Origin: an uncultured Bacteroides sp.
Lineage (GTDB): Bacteria > Bacteroidota > Bacteroidia > Bacteroidales > Bacteroidaceae
DNA: 64,000 nt
Direction of reading: 5' to 3'
Assembly (NCBI GenBank): GCA_944320295.1
Contig: CALUGY010000031.1
Coordinates: 1-64,000 of the forward strand
This document shows, piece by piece, positions 1 through 6,071 of this stretch. The translations under genes were made by a program, and so were the position numbers. Positions within the stretch are counted from its first letter, which is position 1. Each line of letters opens with the position of its first letter. Below the pieces are notes generated by a model. That model saw only the letters and a list, made by a program, of their open reading frames with translations, searched no databases and was not told where the DNA came from.

Positions 1-102
1 TGTTCTGGATTTAATATCATCCATAAATTCGGAAGTTTTAAAGAAGATGATTTCTGCAATGATTCAGAAAAGCAGATATATGTTTTATCTTTGAATAATT
101 AG
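1..102 (+). CDS. 3' end of an unidentified gene (partial)
   Basis: The reading frame is open from the first base and stops with TAG at 100-102, giving 33 residues that end in IYVLSLNN. The piece is rich in Lys, Phe, Asn and Asp and is AT-rich compared with the genes to its right. I do not recognise the family and too little is visible to assign a function. It could also be chance coding, but the clean frame up to the window edge and the lack of any competing gene make a true C-terminus likely. It faces tRNA-Ser, which is on the opposite strand. Confidence 0.5.
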   Translation, partial: CSGFNIIHKFGSFKEDDFCNDSEKQIYVLSLNN

Positions 103-160
103 TCTTGTAAAACATTACTCTTAATTCCGTACAGTCAGCCTTATATTTTTGGGTGTAAAA

Positions 161-198
161 AAGGGTGTAAATCGCGTAATTACTTGATTTACACCCTT
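161..198 (-). terminator. Terminator-like hairpin after tRNA-Ser
   Basis: A perfect 13-bp inverted repeat (AAGGGTGTAAATC at 161-173 and its complement at 186-198) lies five bases beyond the tRNA 3' end. Read on the minus strand, the stem is followed by a run of six T (155-160 region), so it looks like an intrinsic terminator of the tRNA transcript. GGGTGTAAA is repeated once more at 151-159. Confidence 0.65.
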
Positions 199-203
199 TA
201 TTG

Positions 204-288
204 CGGAGAGAGAGGGATTCGAACCCCCGGTGCCTCTCAGCACGGCGGTTTTCAAGACCGCTGTAATCGACCACTCTACCATCTCTCC
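204..288 (-). tRNA. tRNA-Ser (anticodon TGA)
   Basis: The complement folds as a class II tRNA: acceptor stem GGAGAGA/TCTCTCC with discriminator G, anticodon stem GCGGT/ACCGC around CTTGAAA (anticodon TGA), a variable arm TGCTGAGAGGCA typical of serine tRNA, and the T-loop GGTTCGAATCC. The 3' CCA is not encoded (the DNA reads CAA after the discriminator). Length is 85 nt. A Bacteroides-type promoter lies upstream and a hairpin terminator follows. Confidence 0.95.
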
Positions 289-338
289 AAAACCTTTCCC
301 TTTGTGAGGAAAAGACGGCTTCCTGTTCAAAAGCGGTG

Positions 339-368
339 CAAAGGTACGACTCTTTTTTGAATATGCAA
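339..368 (-). promoter_or_regulatory. Promoter of tRNA-Ser
   Basis: On the minus strand the -7 box TACCTTTG (346-339) matches TAnnTTTG exactly, and TTG (368-366) lies 19 bp upstream as the -33 element. The position is about 50 bp before the tRNA 5' end. Confidence 0.7.
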
Positions 369-454
369 GCTTTCGCGTAGGAAAATGTAGGCTTGGCTGT
401 CGCTGCGCTGTGTAAATGACGAGTGAATATGCAGGGTCAATGGGAAATAATCTG

Positions 455-462
455 TATTTTTG
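455..462 (+). promoter_or_regulatory. -7 box upstream of menA
   Basis: TATTTTTG fits the TAnnTTTG consensus 40 bp before the menA start codon. No convincing -33 TTTG is visible at the usual distance, so the call rests on the -7 box alone. Confidence 0.5.
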
Positions 463-501
463 CACCCTCTTAAAAGTAGTTTTAACAGATAACGTTTATT
501 G

Positions 502-1401
502 ATGATGAAGAACAAGCATTCGTTTAAGGAATGGTTAATCGCCGTGCGTCCGTGGTCGTTTCCGGCTTCGGCCATGCCGGTTGTGGTGACATTGGCTTAT
601 TTGTATTGGAAGGAGGCCGGAGTTGACTGGCTTAACGGCGTGTGGGCGTTGGTGAACATCGTCTGCTTCCATGCCGCAGGCAATACATGGAGCGACTATT
701 TCGACTACAAGCGCCGTGTGGATGCCAAGGATACTTTCGGGGTAAAGACATTGACCGGGGGCATGTTTACCCCACAGGAAATATATGCGCTGTCATGGAC
801 TTTGTTGTGTGTGGCGTTGGCCATGGGGATAGGTCTGTTGTGGCGCACGGGGTTGCCTTTGCTCTATGTCGGGGTGGGAGGATTGCTCTGCTCTTTGCTC
901 TATCCCGCGCTGAAATACCGTGCTTGGGGCGATGTGGTGATATTCTTTGCTTATGCCTTGTTGCCCACGTTGGGTACATCGTATGCGGTTACGTTGTCCA
1001 TAGATTGGGAAACCCTCTATTTGGCTTTGCCCGTGGGACTGATAACCGTAGCCATCCTCCATGCCAACAACACGCGTGATATAGCTACAGACCATCGTGC
1101 TGGAATCCGCACGCTGGCCATGATTCTTGGCGGACGGGCATCTTCGTGGATTTATTGCGTGGAGATTCTGTTCCCCTTCGGATGGTTGACCGGTTGCGTG
1201 GTTGGCGGCACGTTTCCTGTATGGTGTTTGCTGGTGTGGTTGGCTTTTATTCCGGCGTGGGTCAATGTGCGAATGGCTGTAAGTTACTTGAAGTTTGGGG
1301 CCGATTCCATTGCACGTCTCGATGAGATGACTGCCAAGCTTCAGTTGCTGTTCAGCTTGCTCTTTTCCTTGTCGTTCCTGTTAGCCGGGCTGCTGTCATG
1401 A
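502..1401 (+). CDS. menA: 1,4-dihydroxy-2-naphthoate polyprenyltransferase (MenA)
   Basis: A 299-residue integral membrane prenyltransferase of the UbiA superfamily that attaches the polyprenyl tail to 1,4-dihydroxy-2-naphthoate in menaquinone synthesis. Two aspartate-rich motifs that bind Mg-prenyl diphosphate are visible: NTWSDYFDYKRRVD around residue 62 and NNTRDIATD around residue 190. About eight or nine hydrophobic segments follow the N-terminal WLIAVRPWSFPAS signature. Two ATG codons (502, 505) are possible starts; an in-frame TTG lies just before. The next gene overlaps by four bases (ATGA), so the two are probably translated together. Length is normal for MenA. Confidence 0.93.
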   Translation: MMKNKHSFKEWLIAVRPWSFPASAMPVVVTLAYLYWKEAGVDWLNGVWALVNIVCFHAAGNTWSDYFDYKRRVDAKDTFGVKTLTGGMFTPQEIYALSWTLLCVALAMGIGLLWRTGLPLLYVGVGGLLCSLLYPALKYRAWGDVVIFFAYALLPTLGTSYAVTLSIDWETLYLALPVGLITVAILHANNTRDIATDHRAGIRTLAMILGGRASSWIYCVEILFPFGWLTGCVVGGTFPVWCLLVWLAFIPAWVNVRMAVSYLKFGADSIARLDEMTAKLQLLFSLLFSLSFLLAGLLS

Positions 1402-2012
1402 GAAGGTTGTGGCTTGCCATTTTGTTGGCCGCAGTATTGTGGACGGTGATGTTCTCGCCGTGGACGGCTCCTTATGTAAACTTCTGGTGGATGATGTCGG
1501 CATCGGCTTTGGTCTTGTCGGCATTGGCCACATGTTTCAATCGCAAGTGGTGGACGACGATGGCTTGGTCTCCGGCCAACGTGTTGTGGGGCGTGCTGAT
1601 AGCCGTGGGACTGTGGGGCGTGTTTTGGCTGGGCGACAAGCTATCCGCATGGCTGTTCGATTTTGCCCGCCCGCAAGTAGACACCATTTATAATATGAAA
1701 GAAGGCGAATCGCCTTGGTTGCTTACGCTGCTAATGCTGTTCCTTATCGGTCCGGCTGAGGAGATATTCTGGCGGCGCTACGTGCAGCAACAACTGTCCG
1801 AACGCTGGGGGGCTAATGCGGGTTTTGCCGTGGCCACGGCCATATATGCCTTGGTACATGCCGGGTCGTGTAACTTCATGCTGGTCATGGCGGCATTGAC
1901 GGCAGGTGTGGTGTGGGGAGGGCTTTATCGGCTGTTTCCCCGATTGTTTCCGGCTATTCTCGTCTCCCATGCCTTGTGGGATGCCGCCGTGTTCATTTGG
2001 TTCCCTATCTGA
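1398..2012 (+). CDS. CPBP family intramembrane glutamic endopeptidase
   Basis: A 204-residue multi-pass membrane protein of the CAAX protease / bacteriocin-processing (CPBP, Abi) family. The catalytic EE-R motif is visible as EEIFWRRYVQQ (about residue 120), followed by the two family histidines in LVHAGSC (about 155) and SHALWDAA (about 192). The protein starts inside the menA stop codon. The substrate cannot be predicted. In other bacteria members are linked to bacteriocin self-immunity or prenyl-protein processing, but nothing around this gene points to either, so the pairing with menA may simply be shared transcription. Confidence 0.85.
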   Translation: MRRLWLAILLAAVLWTVMFSPWTAPYVNFWWMMSASALVLSALATCFNRKWWTTMAWSPANVLWGVLIAVGLWGVFWLGDKLSAWLFDFARPQVDTIYNMKEGESPWLLTLLMLFLIGPAEEIFWRRYVQQQLSERWGANAGFAVATAIYALVHAGSCNFMLVMAALTAGVVWGGLYRLFPRLFPAILVSHALWDAAVFIWFPI

Positions 2013-2077
2013 TGGTGTGCCGGTCGAATGTCCGGTAAGGGGTATGGGACACTATCTTTTTGCATATTAGCCTTTTG

Positions 2078-2187
2078 TTCCGAACGCGTTGCGCTCGTGG
2101 CCGCAACATGTTGCGTGCGTGCTCCGGACATGTCGCGCTTGCGGCCGCAATGTGTTGCGGATTTTTCCGAAATATGTCTCCTTGTCC
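2078..2187. repeat. Array A: five palindromic units with 22-bp period (AACATGTT family)
   Basis: Five copies of a degenerate unit, consensus CCGnAACATGTTGCG followed by about seven variable bases. The palindrome centres fall at 2086.5, 2108.5, 2130.5, 2152.5 and 2174.5, that is exactly 22 bp apart. The second unit is the cleanest (CGCAACATGTTGCG). The array fills the gap between the CPBP gene and the secreted hydrolase, upstream of the latter. The same family recurs near 26.4 kb and 57.1 kb. Function unknown. Confidence 0.85.
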
Positions 2188-2278
2188 GTGCCCTTTTGCG
2201 GGTGGAATTGCTTACATTTGTTCCGCTTTTCCAAGAGACGAAAAGCCCATCTGGTTATTTACTAAAAAGGATTCTCAT

Positions 2279-3631
2279 ATGAAGTGTTCATTCGTGGGCA
2301 GGCTTGTGTCCTGCTGTTTGTTTTTGTCCCTTTCCTTTTCGGCCTTTGCCCAAGCAGACGAAGCACATGCCGAGCGAGCTTATGACTATTTTGCGGCCGG
2401 GCAGGGCGACAGTCTTTATGCCATGTGCACTCCCACAATGCAGGAAAAGGTGACGCCGGCCGTGCTGGGCGGTATGATGGCGCAACTGGAGGCACAGTTC
2501 GGCATGTTGCAGTCGCACGGCACGTGGGAACGCCACGAGGCGGGAGGCTTCGTGCTTTATCTCATGCCCATGCAGTTCGAGAAGTATGCCATGCGTATGC
2601 AGTTTACCCTTGATGCGGAGGGCCGCCTGGCCGGACTGTTCGTGCAGCCTGCCGCCGCGCCTGCGGCTTCCACTCCAGCATGCGATGACGATGAGGTGTT
2701 ACAGCGCGACATTATGGTGACGACCGGCGACTTCAAGATGCCGGGCATGCTCGCCTTGCCCAAGAAAGCCTTGGCCGGGGGACACAAGGTGCCTTGCGTG
2801 GTGCTGGTGCACGGCTCCGGCCCTAACGATCGCGATGAGACGGTGGGACCTAACAAGCCTTTCCGCGACCTGGCCTGCCTGCTGGCCGGGCAAGGCATTG
2901 CCACGCTGCGCTACGACAAGCGCACCCGGGTATATGGAGTCCGCATAGCTCCCGAAGGCCGTGAGGTGGACATTGACACGGAGGTGACGGACGACGTGCT
3001 GTCGGCCATCAATCTGGCTGCCGCCCAGCCGGAGGTTGCCGCCGACAGCATCTGGGTCTTGGGCCATAGCCTTGGAGGCACGCTTGCTCCCCGCATAGCC
3101 CAACGGGCGGAGGACCGCTTGGCCGGCATCGTCATCCTGGCCGGCTTGGCACGCCACTTCGGCGACGCGGTGCTGGAGCAGTCGGCCTACCTGGCCTCGC
3201 TCACTCCCTCCACGGCGGAAACGGACGCCAAGCTTGCCGAATTGAAGCGGCAGGTGGAGAATGTCAAGAAGCTGGGCACGGAGGCTTTCGACGACTCCAT
3301 TCCGCTACCCTTGAACATGCCCCGCACGTACTGGCTGTCGCTCAACGCTTACGATGCGGTACAGACTGTCGCCACGCTCTCGTTGCCCGTGCTTGTGCTG
3401 CAAGGCGAGCGCGACTACCAGGTGACCATGCAAGACTTCGGAATGTGGCGCATGGCGTTGCTGCGCAAGAAGAATGCCGCTTTCCAATCCTATCCCAAAC
3501 TGAACCATCTCCTTCAAGAAGGCACCGGTGAATCCACCCCTTTCGAATACCAGTCGGCCAGCCCTGTCCCGGCCTATGTGGCTGCCGACATTGCCGCTTT
3601 CATGCGCGGGGCTTCCCTGCCTGAGCGTTGA
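2279..3631 (+). CDS. Secreted alpha/beta hydrolase (serine aminopeptidase S33-like)
   Basis: A 450-residue protein with a signal peptide (residues 1-23, ending SFSAFAQA), an N-terminal DUF3887-like domain (about 25-130) and a C-terminal alpha/beta-hydrolase domain. Catalytic features are the nucleophile elbow GHSLGG (about 265), the oxyanion loop HGSGPNDRDE (about 180), the acid in LQGERDYQ and the histidine in LNHLLQEG near the end. The frame is open further upstream through array A, but the ATG at 2279 is followed directly by the signal peptide and was chosen. Probably an exported esterase or peptidase; substrate unknown. Confidence 0.85.
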   Translation: MKCSFVGRLVSCCLFLSLSFSAFAQADEAHAERAYDYFAAGQGDSLYAMCTPTMQEKVTPAVLGGMMAQLEAQFGMLQSHGTWERHEAGGFVLYLMPMQFEKYAMRMQFTLDAEGRLAGLFVQPAAAPAASTPACDDDEVLQRDIMVTTGDFKMPGMLALPKKALAGGHKVPCVVLVHGSGPNDRDETVGPNKPFRDLACLLAGQGIATLRYDKRTRVYGVRIAPEGREVDIDTEVTDDVLSAINLAAAQPEVAADSIWVLGHSLGGTLAPRIAQRAEDRLAGIVILAGLARHFGDAVLEQSAYLASLTPSTAETDAKLAELKRQVENVKKLGTEAFDDSIPLPLNMPRTYWLSLNAYDAVQTVATLSLPVLVLQGERDYQVTMQDFGMWRMALLRKKNAAFQSYPKLNHLLQEGTGESTPFEYQSASPVPAYVAADIAAFMRGASLPER

Positions 3632-3690
3632 CCCTTCCCCTTAATACGTACTTTCGTCGCCCCAAAGTATGGCATCGGTACGGTCTATGC

Positions 3691-3804
3691 CGTACTTTCA
3701 TTGCTTACCCACGGCCGTGGGTCGATCGAACCACCCGGGTGGGAATGTCGAACCACAGGGGTGAGACGATCGAACCACCCAGGTGGGTAAGTAATCAAAG
3801 TACG
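3691..3804. repeat. Array B: four palindromic units with 22-bp period inside a 20-bp inverted repeat
   Basis: Palindrome centres lie at 3714.5, 3736.5, 3758.5 and 3780.5 (22 bp apart). Cores resemble ACCACCCGGGTGG; the first is ACCCACGGCCGTGGGT and the third is imperfect. A 20-bp inverted repeat with 18 matches flanks the set (3691-3710, CGTACTTTCATTGCTTACCC, against 3785-3804), so the whole block has dyad symmetry around 3747.5. Further GTACTTT/AAAGTA copies lie outside at 3648-3670 and near 3820. The block lies in the convergent gap between the secreted hydrolase and the LuxR gene. Confidence 0.85.
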
Positions 3805-3935
3805 TACGACACCGAAGGAAAGTACGGGATTTGGCGGAGGAAAGTGCCCAGGAAGGCGGACTTCGCAGGCTTCCACCCGGCGTGGATACCTATTTGTAGT
3901 CACCTTTCCCCGCTCGATATACCTATTTCTGGCGA

Positions 3936-3966
3936 TTGCACCGTTTGTGCGGAGTGCCTATCTTTG
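3936..3966 (+). promoter_or_regulatory. Promoter with no protein gene behind it
   Basis: TTG at 3936-3938, 20 bp spacer, then TATCTTTG at 3959-3966: a very good Bacteroides promoter reading to the right. No open reading frame follows on this strand; a hairpin with a T-rich tail follows about 65 bp downstream. Confidence 0.6.
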
Positions 3967-3972
3967 TCACAT

Positions 3973-4076
3973 CAGAATTACTGGATGAATTAGTTAGTCA
4001 TAATTACGTAACCGCTTTTATGATGATAAAAGGCTCCCCGCCTTCCGATGCGACATCGCGAGGCGGGGAGTTTGGT
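3973..4076 (+). ncRNA. Candidate small RNA
   Basis: This is inferred from a consensus promoter (3936-3966) followed, about 100 nt later, by a strong hairpin (4034-4070) with the tail TTTGGTTTTG. No plausible reading frame with a start codon fills the interval. The hairpin also serves the converging LuxR transcript, so the small RNA would share a bidirectional terminator. The RNA family is not recognised. Confidence 0.35.
4034..4070. terminator. Bidirectional intrinsic terminator
   Basis: Arms CTCCCCGCC (4034-4042) and GGCGGGGAG (4062-4070). On the minus strand the stem is followed by CCTTTTAT, ending the hemerythrin-LuxR transcript; on the plus strand it is followed by TTTGGTTTT. Confidence 0.8.
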
Positions 4077-4130
4077 TTTGTGGCATGTGCGGACAGTCCG
4101 GCGGTGGGATGCGTGGACGGGCGGTCTGGG

Positions 4131-4745
4131 CTACAGGTTGTCCTTGATGTCCTGCAACTCCACCAGTTTGTTCACGATGGCGTAGATGGTGAGGCCCGCC
4201 GGCGAGTGGATTTGCAGCTTGCGGGCAATATTGCGACGGTGGGTGATGATGGTGTGTATGGACAGGAACAGCTTGTCGGCAATGGCCTTGTTGGTCATGC
4301 CCTTCACCACGCAGGTCACGATTTCCTTTTCGCGCTGGCTTAATGTTTCCGTGTCGTTTTCCTTGGTTTCTTCCGTTTCGCTGTGCAGCAGGCGGGCTAT
4401 TTTGTCGGCGATGGTCTCCGTGTCGTCGCAGATGGATATTTGCTCGTCGTAGGCTTTCAGGGCGTTGCTGTCGATGACGGAGCACACCAAGGCCATGTAT
4501 TTCACGTCTTCCTTGCGGCTAGATTCCTTGCTGGCCGCGGGGTGGAACCATCCGCCGAATGTGGGGTTCACAATCACCAAATCGGGCGTATGGGTCTGCA
4601 GGAAGCGGTTGAGCAGTTCGCACGACGATACTTCCACGGGGTGGACGTCCAGGTTAGGGATGCGTCTCAGCACGGCGGCCATGCCGCAGCGTACAATGGC
4701 GGAGGTGTCGGCCACCACGATTTGGGGAGACAACCTATTGTTCAT
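4131..4745 (-). CDS. LuxR-type response regulator with degenerate receiver
   Basis: A 204-residue two-domain protein. Residues 1-110 have receiver topology (IVVADTSAIVRCGMAAVL start, then DLVIVNPTFGGW), but the residue where the phospho-acceptor aspartate is expected is Asn, so control by phosphorylation is doubtful. Residues 133-200 form a LuxR/NarL helix-turn-helix (LSQREKEIVTCVVKGMTNKA, then LFLSIHTIITHR). The gene starts 11 bases inside the end of the hemerythrin gene, so the pair is one operon. It probably regulates genes tied to the hemerythrin signal. Confidence 0.85.
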   Translation of the reverse strand: MNNRLSPQIVVADTSAIVRCGMAAVLRRIPNLDVHPVEVSSCELLNRFLQTHTPDLVIVNPTFGGWFHPAASKESSRKEDVKYMALVCSVIDSNALKAYDEQISICDDTETIADKIARLLHSETEETKENDTETLSQREKEIVTCVVKGMTNKAIADKLFLSIHTIITHRRNIARKLQIHSPAGLTIYAIVNKLVELQDIKDNL

Positions 4746-5445
4746 CCTTCAGCCTCCTTTCCAGTTGCGCCACGGCGGGCACGAACATGTGGTCTTCTAC
4801 CAGGCAATGCGACACGAGGTCCTGCTCGCAGTTGAACAGGTCGAACAGCACGGAGTTCAGCAGGTGGTTGTTGCCCCGTTCGGGATAGTACTTGATGATG
4901 ATGTTCTTCAGTTCGCGCAGCTTGTCGCCTATCTGGTTATGCTTGCTGGCAAAGGTCGCGATGTCGTAGGTGGCAGACAGGTGCCCTTCGAGCAACTGCT
5001 CCACGTAGGTGAATACGGCCTCGTTTTCGTACTCCATGTGCCGTCGCACCTCTTTGGCATATTCGTCGAAGTACCGGAGGATGAGGAACGACACGTCGTT
5101 CCGCTCCGAGCAGTCTATGGCTTCGATGAGCTTGCGCCGTATGGCCGGCAGGTTGAAGTCGAGGAAGTAGCTGTGCGCCTGTTTCAGATAGTCCATCAGC
5201 GAGGGCAGGGAGAAGCCTTCCTCCTCCGCCGCTTCCCCGTACGTGTATTGCCCTTCGCTGATGAAGTTGGCCACGGCCAGGAACGTGCGGTAGTCCACGC
5301 CCTGCGCCTCGCACACGTCCTTCACCGTCTTGTCGCCGAAGCCCAGCGACAGGCCGAAGCGGCTCATCACCATAAGCAGGGAGTAGTTATCACAGATGAG
5401 GTCGCTCATCTTCTCGTTGGCACGGTATTTATGTTGTTCTCCCAT
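4735..5445 (-). CDS. Hemerythrin-domain protein
   Basis: A 236-residue cytoplasmic protein. An N-terminal helical part (1-80) with a short HTH-like/DUF1858-like look precedes a hemerythrin/HHE four-helix bundle. Di-iron ligands are seen in QAHSYFLDF (about 88), RRHMEYENE (about 130), SKHNQIGD (about 165) and HCLVEDHMF near the end. Homologues include the RIC/YtfE/ScdA iron-sulfur repair proteins and oxygen or NO sensors. Coupling with an overlapping LuxR gene suggests a sensor-regulator role in oxidative or nitrosative stress, which is inference. Confidence 0.85.
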   Translation of the reverse strand: MGEQHKYRANEKMSDLICDNYSLLMVMSRFGLSLGFGDKTVKDVCEAQGVDYRTFLAVANFISEGQYTYGEAAEEEGFSLPSLMDYLKQAHSYFLDFNLPAIRRKLIEAIDCSERNDVSFLILRYFDEYAKEVRRHMEYENEAVFTYVEQLLEGHLSATYDIATFASKHNQIGDKLRELKNIIIKYYPERGNNHLLNSVLFDLFNCEQDLVSHCLVEDHMFVPAVAQLERRLKDEQ

Positions 5446-5586
5446 TGGTTGTTACTTTGTTTTTTCGCTGCAAATTAACGCCTTTTCCGCGACATGCGCA
5501 ATCGCTATTTGTAGGTATTTTCACCTGCCGTCCTCCACCGTGTGCGGGGTAGGGCAGGAGTGTGTGCAGAAGGGCTCCTTCACGCA

Positions 5587-5647
5587 AACTAAATCCTTTA
5601 GTTATATTTAACGGGAAAGATTAGTTTATGAACTAAATAATTTAGTT
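5587..5647. promoter_or_regulatory. Paired palindromic operators upstream of blaI-like gene
   Basis: Two near-identical 17-bp palindromes, AACTAAATCCTTTAGTT (5587-5603) and AACTAAATAATTTAGTT (5631-5647), have centres 44 bp apart, with a third partial dyad TAGTTTATGAACTA (5622-5635) between them. They lie 45-105 bp before the BlaI-type repressor gene and are the obvious candidates for autoregulation. Local base composition is AT-rich. The rest of the 5446-5690 gap holds nothing I recognise. Confidence 0.7.
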
Positions 5648-5690
5648 ATTTGCACCCGTCATGGATAGACAAGCATAAAAGAGGAATCTT

Positions 5691-6059
5691 ATGAAAGGAC
5701 TGACTGCAAAGGAAGAAGAAGTGATGGGCTTCTTTTGGGACAAAGGCCCGCTGTTCGTAAAGGAGATACTGGCCTTCTATGCCGACCCGAAGCCGCACTT
5801 CAACACCCTGTCAACCATTGTGCGTGGACTGGAGGAGAAGGGCTACGTGGCCCATAAGGCATACGGCAACACGTACCAGTATTATCCGTTGGTGACGCGC
5901 GAGGCGTTCAGCAAAGGCACGCTGCGCAGGGTCATCGGCAAGTATTTCAACAACTCGTACCTCGGGGTGGTGTCGTCTCTGGTGAAGGAGGAGGATATCT
6001 CGCTCGATGAGCTGAAAGCCCTGATAGCCGAGGTGGAGAAAGGCAGGGCTGCAGAATAA
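5691..6059 (+). CDS. BlaI/MecI/CopY family transcriptional repressor
   Basis: A 122-residue winged-helix repressor. The start MKGLTAKEEEVMGFFW and the recognition region FNTLSTIVRGLEEKGYV are typical; the C-terminal half (about 75-122) is the dimerisation and protease-sensitive part. The ATG is preceded by GAGGAATCTT. The adjacent gene encodes a BlaR1-type M56 sensor peptidase, 12 bp downstream, and two palindromic operators lie upstream. Together they form a signal-cleavage switch. No beta-lactamase gene is nearby, so the controlled genes are unknown. Confidence 0.93.
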   Translation: MKGLTAKEEEVMGFFWDKGPLFVKEILAFYADPKPHFNTLSTIVRGLEEKGYVAHKAYGNTYQYYPLVTREAFSKGTLRRVIGKYFNNSYLGVVSSLVKEEDISLDELKALIAEVEKGRAAE

Positions 6060-6071
6060 ACGGAGGTCTCT

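Noticed and set aside
2078..2187. CRISPR array
   Set aside because: Units are contiguous at 22 bp with no unique spacers of 25-40 bp, repeats are degenerate and palindromic, and there are no cas genes in the window.
2060..2278. N-terminal extension of the secreted hydrolase reading through array A
   Set aside because: The sequence has no protein-like character, and a signal peptide begins at the ATG at 2279.
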